Origin: an uncultured Bacteroidales bacterium
GTDB lineage: Bacteria > Bacteroidota > Bacteroidia > Bacteroidales > F082
Length of the DNA: 64,000 nucleotides
Reading direction: 5' to 3'
Assembly (NCBI GenBank): GCA_900318265.1
Contig: ONKA01000010.1
Span: 123,830 to 187,829 of the forward strand
The notes under the pieces were generated by a model. It saw only the letters and a program-made list of their open reading frames with translations, did no database searches and was not told where the DNA came from. The position numbers and the translations under genes were made by a program. Shown piece after piece: positions 15,282 to 23,062 of the stretch. Positions within the stretch are counted from its first letter, which is position 1. Each line of letters begins with the position of its first letter.

Positions 15282-16169
15282 TTATTTCTTGTTGAAGGCT
15301 TCCAACACCTTTGCTGAATAGGTCTTAGAAACAGGCACGGATTCCAATCCCTCCCGTTCGAAGTCGATGACGAAACCGTCGGCTTCGTTATGGAGCACAC
15401 TCACCTTTTTTATATTGACGATATAGGAGCGGTGGCAGCGCATCAACGAGCTGGAATCCACGCAGTTGTCGGCGATGGTCTGCATCTTGCAGCGGAGCAG
15501 ATAGCTGGCGATGGCGCCGCTGCGTTGGTAAAATACGTTGATATAGTTGTCTTCAGCCTTAATATAATAAAGGTTGTCGAGCTTGACGGACAGTTTTAGG
15601 TTGCCGTTGTTGTCCATCAGGTTGATGATTTCAGTATGTTCAGGCATCACTTCGTCGTCCGACTCCACCGTGTCGCTCTTGGTGAGCATTAGGCGTTGTT
15701 GCGTGTCTTTCAATAAGATAACCAAGTCGGTAACGGTGTAGGGCACACCCAGAGCAACCAAAGTGACGAGGAAACTCTTGGCTAGGATGAAGGCAAAGCT
15801 ATGCCCCATGGCTTCGGTCATTTGGATCTGGAAATAGGAGAGTAGGGTGTAATACACGGCAATCAGCACGATTTCTAAGAAAAGCCAGAAGATGTATAGC
15901 CAGAAGGGGAAATGTCGCATCTTGCGGACCAGCCAAGTCATGAAGGTTCGGCTGAGGGCCAAAAACAAGGTGCCTGTACCCACAAATGCTAAAGTGGTGA
16001 AGAAATAGCTGCCTTTTCCGACTTGGAACCATGCCGTTCCTGAGAAAGGTACGTATGCCGTCAGAAATACCAAAGCAAAGAGTGTCGAGATAATCACATT
16101 GAGCGATTGCCCGACAGGTTCTGTCAGACACTCAGGCGTTTGTGTGATCAGTCTCTTTGTGTATTTCAT
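15282..16169 (-). CDS. Membrane-anchored LytTR DNA-binding regulator
   Basis: A 295-residue protein starting at ATG 16169 (MKYTKRLITQTPECL). An ATG 24 nt upstream overlaps the -7 box and cannot be used. Four hydrophobic helices span about residues 20-155 and contain no recognisable sensor domain. The C-terminal 100 residues are a LytTR domain (KLDNLYYIKAEDNYINVFYQ, then LMRCHRSYIVNIKKV), which binds direct repeats in DNA. This one-component design, a membrane segment fused directly to LytTR, is common in Bacteroidota. The signal and target are unknown. Confidence 0.85.
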   Translation of the reverse strand: MKYTKRLITQTPECLTEPVGQSLNVIISTLFALVFLTAYVPFSGTAWFQVGKGSYFFTTLAFVGTGTLFLALSRTFMTWLVRKMRHFPFWLYIFWLFLEIVLIAVYYTLLSYFQIQMTEAMGHSFAFILAKSFLVTLVALGVPYTVTDLVILLKDTQQRLMLTKSDTVESDDEVMPEHTEIINLMDNNGNLKLSVKLDNLYYIKAEDNYINVFYQRSGAIASYLLRCKMQTIADNCVDSSSLMRCHRSYIVNIKKVSVLHNEADGFVIDFEREGLESVPVSKTYSAKVLEAFNKK

Positions 16170-16190
16170 CAGGTTTTGTGATTTACGCGG

Positions 16191-16240
16191 CAAAGATATG
16201 AATTTTTTTGGGATTGCCTTGCGGCAAGAAATCTTTCAAA
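16191..16240 (-). promoter_or_regulatory. Promoter and conserved upstream block of the LytTR gene
   Basis: A -7 box TATCTTTG lies at 16198-16191. Fifteen nt upstream is a 30-nt block (16240-16211) that starts TTTGAAAGATTTCTTGCC on the minus strand and includes the small palindrome TTGCC-GCAA-GGCAA. The same block, with one gap and one mismatch, precedes the suf promoter at 27366-27394. Confidence 0.65.
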
Positions 16241-16314
16241 AATCAATCGTGCTAAGTCTGAGATCGCTAACAAGCGAATTATAACGATTTTAAAAGCAGA
16301 TTTTTGAACAATTT

Positions 16315-16797
16315 CTATGCGAAGCATATCCCATTAACCACTTCCCATACCAGTGAGCCTTCGAAGCCTTTCTGCATGGCGTAGGCAGCCAGTTTGCGTT
16401 TTTTCTCAAAGTCAGTCTCGGCCTTTATAGTCTTTGATTTTGTCTTGAGGATGTCGATGAGACGTTGGCGGTAGACCTCTTCATCGGTCTGTCCAAGGGC
16501 TTCGTCAATGAGTTCCTTGGCGATGCCTTTCTGCATGAGGTGAAAACGAATTTTGTTGACACCCCAACCGCTTTGGTTGACTTTGCCTCGGACAAAAGCC
16601 ATGGCAAACCGCTCATCATTGACGAAACGGTTATCCTGCAGATAATCTAGGATTTTGGTTTTTTCCGTTTCGGAGATATCGAAGGTTTTCAGTTTGTCTC
16701 TCACGTCTTTTACGCAACGCTCCTGATAGGCGCAGTATTTGGCCATTTTGTCAAGAACCTGGTCGGGCGTGAGTGGCTTTTGGGGCTTTTTCGGCAT
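16315..16797 (-). CDS. recX: RecX family regulatory protein
   Basis: A 160-residue protein of the RecX family, which modulates RecA filaments. It shows the repeated three-helix modules: KMAKYCAYQERCVKDVRDKL (first), NRFVNDERFAMAFVRGKVNQ with SGWGVNKIRFHLMQKGI (second), then a third ending AYAMQKGFEGSLVWEVV. Its ATG overlaps the stop of the PTS-IIC gene by one base (TGATG), so the two are translationally coupled. A long reading frame extending to 17583 in the same phase is only the shadow of the IIC gene. No recA is in the window. Confidence 0.85.
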   Translation of the reverse strand: MPKKPQKPLTPDQVLDKMAKYCAYQERCVKDVRDKLKTFDISETEKTKILDYLQDNRFVNDERFAMAFVRGKVNQSGWGVNKIRFHLMQKGIAKELIDEALGQTDEEVYRQRLIDILKTKSKTIKAETDFEKKRKLAAYAMQKGFEGSLVWEVVNGICFA

Positions 16798-17816
16798 CAG
16801 CAGTCGATTTTGAGGTCGCCTTCCTTGATCCAGCCGATCTTTCTCAGAATCATACCGAAGAGCCATGAAAGCACAGCAGGGAGCACGAAGCAGACGAGTG
16901 CCATGCCAAGCCACATGCTCATGCCACCTTCGGGCATGGCAGTGTAGATACCGATGGGACCGACGAGGCCGCAAGTGCCCATGCCAGAACCGATGGGGAT
17001 GTTCTCCAGATGGAAGACACAAGTCGAAATAGGCCCCGTGATGGCAGAAGTGAGCAGTACGGGAATCCAGATTTTGGGATTTTTCACGATATTGCCCATC
17101 TGCAGCATGGAGGTGCCGAGACCTTGTGCCACGAGTCCGCCCCAACGGTTTTCCTTGAAACTCAACACGGCAAAACCAATCATCTGGGCGCAGCAACCGG
17201 CCGTGGCAGCGCCTCCTGCGATGCCGCCCAAACCGATAGCGAGGCAGATGGCAGCCGAGCTGATGGGCAGGGTGAGCACCGAGCCGATGACCACCGAAAC
17301 GATGATGCCCATGAGGAAGGGCTGCATCTGCGTGGCGTTCTCGATGAAGGTGCCGAGGGCGGTCATCACCTTTTGGATGGGAGCACCTACGGCATAGGCC
17401 ATCAGCACGCCGCTGATGATGACCACAGCAGGCGTGACGAGAATGTCGACTTGGGTCTCCTTGTAGACGATTTTGCCCAACTCGGCGGCCACGATCACGG
17501 CGACGTAGGCACCCATAGGCCCACCCAGTTCGTTGCCTGCAATGCCGACTGCGATGGCGCTGAACAGCACCAAGCCTTCGCATTTGAGTTTGTAGGCGAT
17601 GGCAACGGCGATGGCAGCTCCTGTGGCGGCCTTGGCGTATTTGGCGATGGTCACAAAGGCCTCAATGCCTGTCTTGTCGCCCAAGGTCTGGAAGATGGTG
17701 CCGATGAGCAGCGAGGCAAACAAGCCTAACGCCATAGCACCAAGAGCGTCGACAAAATAGGCCTTCCAGGTCATGTCGACGCCCTTGCGCTGTAGGAATG
17801 ATTTGAATTTGCTCAT
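16797..17816 (-). CDS. PTS sugar transporter subunit IIC-like membrane protein
   Basis: A 339-residue polytopic protein with about nine to ten glycine- and alanine-rich hydrophobic segments after an N-terminal MSKFKSFLQRKGVDMTWKAY. The sequence fits the PTS_EIIC_2-type family (blocks GIAGNELGGPMGAYVAV and GLGGIAGGAATAGCCAQMIG, then NIPIGSGMGTCGLVGPIG). No IIA, IIB, HPr or EI gene is near, so it may act as a stand-alone transporter rather than a phosphorylating permease. It is coupled to recX downstream. Substrate unknown. Confidence 0.8.
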   Translation of the reverse strand: MSKFKSFLQRKGVDMTWKAYFVDALGAMALGLFASLLIGTIFQTLGDKTGIEAFVTIAKYAKAATGAAIAVAIAYKLKCEGLVLFSAIAVGIAGNELGGPMGAYVAVIVAAELGKIVYKETQVDILVTPAVVIISGVLMAYAVGAPIQKVMTALGTFIENATQMQPFLMGIIVSVVIGSVLTLPISSAAICLAIGLGGIAGGAATAGCCAQMIGFAVLSFKENRWGGLVAQGLGTSMLQMGNIVKNPKIWIPVLLTSAITGPISTCVFHLENIPIGSGMGTCGLVGPIGIYTAMPEGGMSMWLGMALVCFVLPAVLSWLFGMILRKIGWIKEGDLKIDC

Positions 17817-17831
17817 GTTTCTTTTGACGTG

Positions 17832-17899
17832 GGGCCTTCGACGGGCTCAGGCACCCTCAATGTCAGTAAAAAGAAGGTCCCTGAGCTTGTCGAAGGGCC
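17832..17899. repeat. Head-to-head pair of GGTCCCTGAGC...CGAAGGGCC elements
   Basis: One copy (17832-17855, GGGCCTTCGACGGGCTCAGG start) and a second in opposite orientation (17876-17899, GGTCCCTGAGCTTGTCGAAG start) are 20 nt apart and can form a long stem. They lie between the PTS-IIC gene and the nicotinamidase-like gene, both on the minus strand. Confidence 0.85.
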
Positions 17900-17909
17900 G
17901 TCCCCTCAG

Positions 17910-18632
17910 TTAAAACTCAATGCCTTGAATGCCGTTCTCCTTCATCAGGTCGGCGAGCTTGGTATCGTTGTCGTCGACGGCGGCGAGGCAGTTGGTGACG
18001 ATGCGGATCTGCTTGGCGGGATAGAATCCCATCAAGTCCTTGGTGGTCTCGTAGACGCAGTAGTCCGTTGCAATGCCGCACACGTCAATTCCTTCAAACT
18101 TCTCTTGTTCGATGACGTCACGAAGCTTGGCGCCGCTACGTTCGTTTTGGAAAATGCTGAATTCCTCTTTCTCTGCGAGGTCACCCTTTTGCATGTAATG
18201 GATGTTCGAGATGTTGGGCATGATGTCCGTCAACACGTTCTGGAGGGCGGGATAGACGTTCATGCCGTCGGTGCCTTGCACGCAGTGAGGCGGAAACACG
18301 CCACCTTGCTCAACAAAAGAGCAGTGGTTGGCCGGGTGAGCGTCTTGGGTGACGATGATCCAGCCGTAGTTCTTCCAAGCGCCTTCATTGAGGGCCTTGG
18401 CAAGGTATTCCATGGATGCGGGACCTTTGGCAGTGGCCAGGCTGCCTGTGGTGAAGTCGATTTGCGGGTCGACGATGATGAGCATGCGGTTGGGCAGCTC
18501 GGGTTTTTGGGCTTCTGCCTCGGTGGCAGCGCCGGCGACTTCTTCTTTTTCTTTCTTTTCATTGTTGTTGCCGCAGGCCGTGAAGGCAAGGGCGGCGAAG
18601 AGCACGATGGCTCCGATGAGATGCTTTTTCAT
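17910..18632 (-). CDS. Lipoprotein nicotinamidase/isochorismatase-family hydrolase
   Basis: A 240-residue cysteine hydrolase of the isochorismatase fold, closest in motif to nicotinamidase PncA (nicotinamide to nicotinic acid). The catalytic triad is present: Asp55 (IIVDPQIDF), Lys149 (YMQKGD) and Cys192 (GIATDYCV). The metal site is Asp97/His99/His103 (TQDAHPANHCSF). Unusually it starts with a lipoprotein signal peptide, MKKHLIGAIVLFAALAFTAC, with Cys20 as the lipid-attached residue, followed by a charged linker rich in Glu and Lys. PncA is normally cytosolic, so this enzyme probably acts at the periplasm or cell surface on external nicotinamide or a related amide. Confidence 0.85.
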   Translation of the reverse strand: MKKHLIGAIVLFAALAFTACGNNNEKKEKEEVAGAATEAEAQKPELPNRMLIIVDPQIDFTTGSLATAKGPASMEYLAKALNEGAWKNYGWIIVTQDAHPANHCSFVEQGGVFPPHCVQGTDGMNVYPALQNVLTDIMPNISNIHYMQKGDLAEKEEFSIFQNERSGAKLRDVIEQEKFEGIDVCGIATDYCVYETTKDLMGFYPAKQIRIVTNCLAAVDDNDTKLADLMKENGIQGIEF

Positions 18633-18679
18633 TGCTTGGTTTTTATGATTTGGAAATTTGCGGCAAAAGTAGTGATTTT

Positions 18680-20503
18680 TTATGACTTGAAGAGCTTTTT
18701 AATCCATTCTGTGTGCCCAATGCGTCTCAAGGCACTCTTCACCCACTCGCGGTTCTCGGGTTTGTACCAGAAGAAGAAACGTTGTTGTGCGAGTTTCTCC
18801 TCTTTGGTCTTGGCACAAAAGACGGGCTCCAAAGTATAAGGATCATATCCCGAATAATAGATTTCGGTGGCCAAGGTCATGGGAGTGGGGGTGAAGTCTT
18901 GTACTTGTTCCAGGTGATATCCTAACTCTTTGGTTCTCACGGCTAACTCTGCCATGTCCTCGAGATAACAATCAGGGTGGGAGGAAATGAAATAGGGGAT
19001 GAGTTGCTGGTTGAGATGCTCCTTTTCGTTGATTTGGTCGAACTTCTTCTTCAGCTTTACGAACATGTCGAACTTGGGCTTGCGCATGAGTTTAAGCACA
19101 GCGTCGCTGGTGTGTTCTGGGGCAACTTTCAGTCGTCCGCTCACATGTCTGGTGACCAACTGATGGAAATATTCGTCATAGCCCATGGTCTTGTTTTCCT
19201 CGGGTGTGCTGTCGTGCAGAAACAGGTCGTAGCGGATGCCCGACCCAATGGTGGCTTTCTTCACTTTCGGGTTCTTGTCCACCTCTTTATATATGTCAAT
19301 CAGCGGATGGTGGTCGGTGTTGAGGTTTTTGCAGACGTTGGGTTGTAAGCATGTGGGACGGGCACATTTCTCGCAGAGGCGTTCGTCCTTGCCTTTCATG
19401 CGGTACATGTTGGCCGAGGGACCGCCCAGGTCGCTGATATAGCCTTTGAAGTCCTCCATCTCTGTCACCTTTTCCACCTCTTTTAATATGGATTCCTTGC
19501 TGCGCGAGGCCACAAACTTGCCCTGGTGTGCCGAGATGGTGCAGAAGGCGCAGCCACCGAAGCAGCCTCGGTGCAGATTGACCGAGTGGCGGATCATCTC
19601 GTATGCTGGGATGACGCCGCGCTTGGCATATTTGGGATGTGGCAGGCGAGTATAGGGCAGGTCGAACGAAGCGTCAATCTGTTCTGTGGTAAAGGTTGGC
19701 AAAGGTGGATTGATGACAAGTCTTTGGTTTCCAATGTCTTGAATCAGCCTTGCTGCATGTTTCTTGTTAGATTCCTCTTCGATATGCTTGAAATTGGAGG
19801 CGTATTTTTTCTTGTCTTTCAAGCAGATCTCATGTGAGACGAGTTCGATGGTCTCGCCCTCGAAGTCGGGGAGGGGAGCCTTTTTGTCTTGCAGGAAGAA
19901 AGTCTGTTGAATGTCAGTCAATTCGCTGACTTTCTTGCCGTTTTGTATGGCTTTGGCAATTTCCACCATGGTGAGCTCGCCCATGCCGTACACGCCGAGG
20001 TCGGCTTTTGAGTCGACCAAGATGCTGGGCTTCAGGCAGTCGTCCCAATAGTCATAATGTGTTACCCTTCGGAGTGATGCCTCTATGCCGCCCACGATGA
20101 CGGGCACATCGGGATAGAGTTGCTTGAGGATGTTACAGTAGACGATGGTGGCTCTATCTGGGCGGAAGCCCGCCTCGCCACCAGGGGTGTAGGCGTCGTT
20201 GCTGCGCAGGCGCTTGTTGGCGGTGTAGTGGTTCACCATCGAGTCCATGCAGCCTGCTGACACGCCAAAATACAATCTCGGTTTGCCGAATTTCTTGAAG
20301 TCACGCAGGTCGTCACGCCAGTTGGGTTGTGGGATGAGCGCGACGCGGAAACCGTTGTGTTCCAGTACTCTACCGATGACGGCTGCCCCAAAGGCGGGAT
20401 GGTCGACGTAGGCATCGCCCGTGACGAACACCACGTCCACCTCGTCCCAACCGCGCAGGTCGGTTTCTTTCTTCGTTATGGGGAGCCAGTCGAGCAGGGT
20501 CAT
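18680..20503 (-). CDS. ygiQ: YgiQ family radical SAM protein
   Basis: A 607-residue member of the UPF0313/YgiQ radical SAM family, whose substrate is unknown. The central radical SAM motif is CFGGCAFC (in NLHRGCFGGCAFCTISAHQG), preceded by the long N-terminal domain with GGIEASLRRVTHYDYWDD and followed by the YgiQ C-terminal block (QDFTPTPMTLATEIYYSGYD, then PYTLEPVF). The ATG at 20503 (MTLLDWLP) is the start; a TTG at 20521 in the same frame lies in the -7 box. The leader is only about 10 nt. Confidence 0.92.
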   Translation of the reverse strand: MTLLDWLPITKKETDLRGWDEVDVVFVTGDAYVDHPAFGAAVIGRVLEHNGFRVALIPQPNWRDDLRDFKKFGKPRLYFGVSAGCMDSMVNHYTANKRLRSNDAYTPGGEAGFRPDRATIVYCNILKQLYPDVPVIVGGIEASLRRVTHYDYWDDCLKPSILVDSKADLGVYGMGELTMVEIAKAIQNGKKVSELTDIQQTFFLQDKKAPLPDFEGETIELVSHEICLKDKKKYASNFKHIEEESNKKHAARLIQDIGNQRLVINPPLPTFTTEQIDASFDLPYTRLPHPKYAKRGVIPAYEMIRHSVNLHRGCFGGCAFCTISAHQGKFVASRSKESILKEVEKVTEMEDFKGYISDLGGPSANMYRMKGKDERLCEKCARPTCLQPNVCKNLNTDHHPLIDIYKEVDKNPKVKKATIGSGIRYDLFLHDSTPEENKTMGYDEYFHQLVTRHVSGRLKVAPEHTSDAVLKLMRKPKFDMFVKLKKKFDQINEKEHLNQQLIPYFISSHPDCYLEDMAELAVRTKELGYHLEQVQDFTPTPMTLATEIYYSGYDPYTLEPVFCAKTKEEKLAQQRFFFWYKPENREWVKSALRRIGHTEWIKKLFKS

Positions 20504-20518
20504 TCCGCGATTTTTTTG

Positions 20519-20526
20519 CAAAGATA
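20519..20526 (-). promoter_or_regulatory. -7 box for ygiQ
   Basis: TATCTTTG, with transcription expected to start about 7 nt on, only some 10 nt before the ATG. This leaves almost no room for a ribosome-binding site. Confidence 0.65.
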
Positions 20527-20630
20527 ATTATTTATTGAAAACCCTTCTTTATCTCAAAAAGAATTCCGACCTTTGCAGCCTCAAAAATCAAGGGTAAGAA
20601 TTTAATTAAGAATTTATAAATCAAACATTT

Positions 20631-21623
20631 ATGAAAAAATTTAACGACATAATGAAGGAAATTGGCCAGGCTTTGGTCAGCAAAAAGTTCTGGGTGGAGC
20701 TGCTGATCATGACTTTCGGCATGTTTATGACGGGTGTTTGCGTCTATTATTTCCTCGTTCCTAGTAAGCTGATTGTGGGCTCCATCTCGGGTCTCTCCAT
20801 CGTGTTGACCAACATCTTCAACAGCATGAACATCAACATCAGCTTGTCCATGATGATTTCCATCATCAATGCCATCCTGCTGATTTTGGCCTATCTGCTC
20901 ATTGGCAAGGAGTTCGGCCTCAAAACGGTGTATTGCGCCATGATCCTCGGTCCCATGACCAAGGTCTGCGAGTGGATCTATCCTTGGGAAAACTTTGCCA
21001 CCCCCAACAGCTATCTGGTCAATATGGGCGTCGACCCCAGCTCGGCCTATTCCGTGATGGGTAACCCGTGGTTCGACCTGCTCTGCTGCGTGATCATCCT
21101 CAGTGCAGCCCAGACGCTGATGTTCTCCATCAACGCCTCTACAGGCGGTCTTGACATTCTGGCAAAGATCGTCAACAAATACCTGCACTTCGACATGGGT
21201 AAGTCGGTGAGCGTGGCGGGTGCCATCATCTGCCTTACGGCTTTTGCCATCAACCCCTTCCAGATGGTTGTCATCGGCCTTATTGCCACATGGATCAATG
21301 GCTTGGTGGTCAATATGTTCACGGCCAACTTGAACCAACGCAAGCGTGTTTGCATTGTTTCGAAAGACTACGATCGCATTCGCCATTACATCATTGACGA
21401 GCTTCATCGTGGCTGTACGCTTTATGAAGTCATCGGTGGTTACACCAACGAAAAGTCGATTGAATTGGAATCGCTGCTCACCAACGACGAGTTCTCGAAG
21501 TTGATGGAGTATCTCGGAAAGAACGAAATCAATGCCTTCACCACCGCTGGTAACGTTAGTGAGGTCTATGGTTTGTGGGCAAAAGATCGCCACCGTACAA
21601 GAAAACACGCTGAAAAGCGTTAA
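20631..21623 (+). CDS. YitT family membrane protein (DUF2179 C-terminus)
   Basis: A 330-residue protein with five or six membrane helices in the first 235 residues, including the family motif NASTGGLDILAKI and an N-terminal MTFGMFMTGVCVYYFLVPSK helix. A cytoplasmic DUF2179 domain occupies about 240-315 (KRVCIVSKDYDRIRHYIIDE, then GCTLYEVIGGYTNEKS). YitT proteins are widespread but functionally unresolved. A paralogue lies at 58613-59557. It is followed by a strong terminator. Confidence 0.85.
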   Translation: MKKFNDIMKEIGQALVSKKFWVELLIMTFGMFMTGVCVYYFLVPSKLIVGSISGLSIVLTNIFNSMNINISLSMMISIINAILLILAYLLIGKEFGLKTVYCAMILGPMTKVCEWIYPWENFATPNSYLVNMGVDPSSAYSVMGNPWFDLLCCVIILSAAQTLMFSINASTGGLDILAKIVNKYLHFDMGKSVSVAGAIICLTAFAINPFQMVVIGLIATWINGLVVNMFTANLNQRKRVCIVSKDYDRIRHYIIDELHRGCTLYEVIGGYTNEKSIELESLLTNDEFSKLMEYLGKNEINAFTTAGNVSEVYGLWAKDRHRTRKHAEKR

Positions 21624-21659
21624 AATAATAGATAGTAGTAAGATTGTTTTTTCATGGTG

Positions 21660-21685
21660 CCGCGGCAGAAGCGATTCTGCCGCGG
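21660..21685 (+). terminator. Intrinsic terminator after yitT
   Basis: CCGCGGCAGAA, GCGA, TTCTGCCGCGG: a perfect 11-bp stem with a four-base loop, followed by TTTTGTTTTG. A second imperfect hairpin (ACACTGGACTT...CCAGTGT, about 21700-21736) follows it. Confidence 0.9.
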
Positions 21686-21760
21686 TTTTGTTTTGCTTTG
21701 ACACTGGACTTTGTGACAAGTCCAATGCCCAGTGTCCCGTAGTCTAGCGTCAACAAACAA

Positions 21761-21792
21761 TTAAACGATTAAACATTCAACAGTTCAACAGA
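21761..21792. repeat. Period-8 array upstream of pepT
   Basis: Four octamers: TTAAACGA, TTAAACAT, TCAACAGT, TCAACAGA. It sits directly before the pepT -7 box (TACCTTTG, 21799-21806). A period-8 array of different sequence precedes sufC at 30245. Confidence 0.65.
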
Positions 21793-21828
21793 AATCCTTA
21801 CCTTTGTGCCAAATTAAAACCTCACAAA

Positions 21829-23049
21829 ATGGAAAAACTTTTAGATAAATTCCTGAGATACGTCTCCGTGGAGACGACCTCCGACGAAAATTCCGAGTCA
21901 CAACCCAGCACCGCCAAACAGCTGAACCTCTTAAAGATGCTTCGCGACGAGCTGCAAGCCATGGGCATCAAGGCAGAGCTGGACGAATATGGCTATGTGA
22001 TGGCCACCATCCCTTCCAATGTCGACCGCGACATCCCCGCTATCGGATTCATTGCCCATGTCGATACCTCGCCTGACGCTTCGGGTGCCGACATCAAGCC
22101 GCAAATCATCCCGAACTATGACGGCAACGACATCGTGCTGAACAAGGAAAAGAACATTGTGTTGCGTGTTTCTGAGTTTCCCGAGATGGCACAGTATAAA
22201 AGCCAAACGATGATCACCACCGACGGCACAACGCTGCTCGGCGCTGACGACAAGGCTGGCGTGGCCGAAATCATGTACGCCGCCCAGTATATGATGGAGC
22301 ATCCCGACTTCAAGCATGGCGAGATCAAGATTGGCTTCACGCCCGACGAGGAGATTGGTCGCGGTGTGGTGAAATTCGACGTGAAGAAGTTTGGCGCCAA
22401 ATACGCCTATACCATGGATGGCGGTGAAATCGGTGAATTGGAGTATGAGAACTTCAATGCCGCAGGTGCCAAGATTCACATCCAAGGCAGCAATATCCAT
22501 CCCGGCTATGGCAAGGACAAGATGGTGAACTCCATGCTCATCGCCATGGAACTCAACGGTATGCTGCCCGTGGAGCAGCGTCCGCGCTTCACACAGGGCT
22601 ACGAGGGCTTCTTCCATCTGACCGAAATCAATGGTACGGTGGAGGAGACCACGATGTCGTATATCATCCGCGACCATGACCGCGCCAAGTTTGAGGAAAA
22701 GAAAGCTCTCATTACCTCGGTGGTAGAGTTCCTCAACAAGAAATATGGCGATGTGGTGAAATTGGAGCTGAAGCACCAGTACTACAACATGCGCCAAGAG
22801 GTGGAACCACATTTCTTCATCGTTGAAAGAGCCATCAAGGCTATGGAGATGGCCAACATCAAGCCGAAAGTACAACCCATCCGTGGCGGCACCGACGGTG
22901 CCAACCTCTCGTTCATGGGACTGCCTTGCCCCAACATCTTTGCTGGCGGTCACAACTTCCACGGCAAGCTGGAATATGTTCCGCTCGAAAGCATGATGAA
23001 GGCATCGGAGGTCATCCTGAACATCATCACCTTGTTCCAAGCGGAATAA
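21829..23049 (+). CDS. pepT: Peptidase T (tripeptidase)
   Basis: A 406-residue M20B zinc aminotripeptidase that releases N-terminal residues from tripeptides in the cytosol. The metal ligands are visible in order: HVDTSPD (His, Asp), LGADDKAG (bridging Asp), TPDEEIG (catalytic Glu and ligand Glu), MDGGEIGE (Asp) and AGGHNFHGKLEYV (final His). The length equals that of E. coli PepT (408). The promoter -7 box is at 21799-21806, with a 22-nt leader. It is followed after 13 nt by a membrane protein gene. Confidence 0.95.
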   Translation: MEKLLDKFLRYVSVETTSDENSESQPSTAKQLNLLKMLRDELQAMGIKAELDEYGYVMATIPSNVDRDIPAIGFIAHVDTSPDASGADIKPQIIPNYDGNDIVLNKEKNIVLRVSEFPEMAQYKSQTMITTDGTTLLGADDKAGVAEIMYAAQYMMEHPDFKHGEIKIGFTPDEEIGRGVVKFDVKKFGAKYAYTMDGGEIGELEYENFNAAGAKIHIQGSNIHPGYGKDKMVNSMLIAMELNGMLPVEQRPRFTQGYEGFFHLTEINGTVEETTMSYIIRDHDRAKFEEKKALITSVVEFLNKKYGDVVKLELKHQYYNMRQEVEPHFFIVERAIKAMEMANIKPKVQPIRGGTDGANLSFMGLPCPNIFAGGHNFHGKLEYVPLESMMKASEVILNIITLFQAE

Positions 23050-23062
23050 TCGCTGGGTTGGC

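Noticed and set aside
16315-17583. A 422-residue reading frame on the minus strand extending recX upstream
   Set aside because: The extra 262 residues lie in a shifted frame of the PTS-IIC gene and are Arg/His-rich with no hydrophobic pattern. recX has its own ATG at 16797.
20504-20521. TTG start for ygiQ
   Set aside because: The TTG lies in the -7 box TATCTTTG, so it would not be in the transcript.
20532-21725. A 397-residue minus-strand reading frame across yitT
   Set aside because: It is the opposite-strand shadow of a well-supported membrane protein; its sequence is His/Asp-rich and low in complexity.
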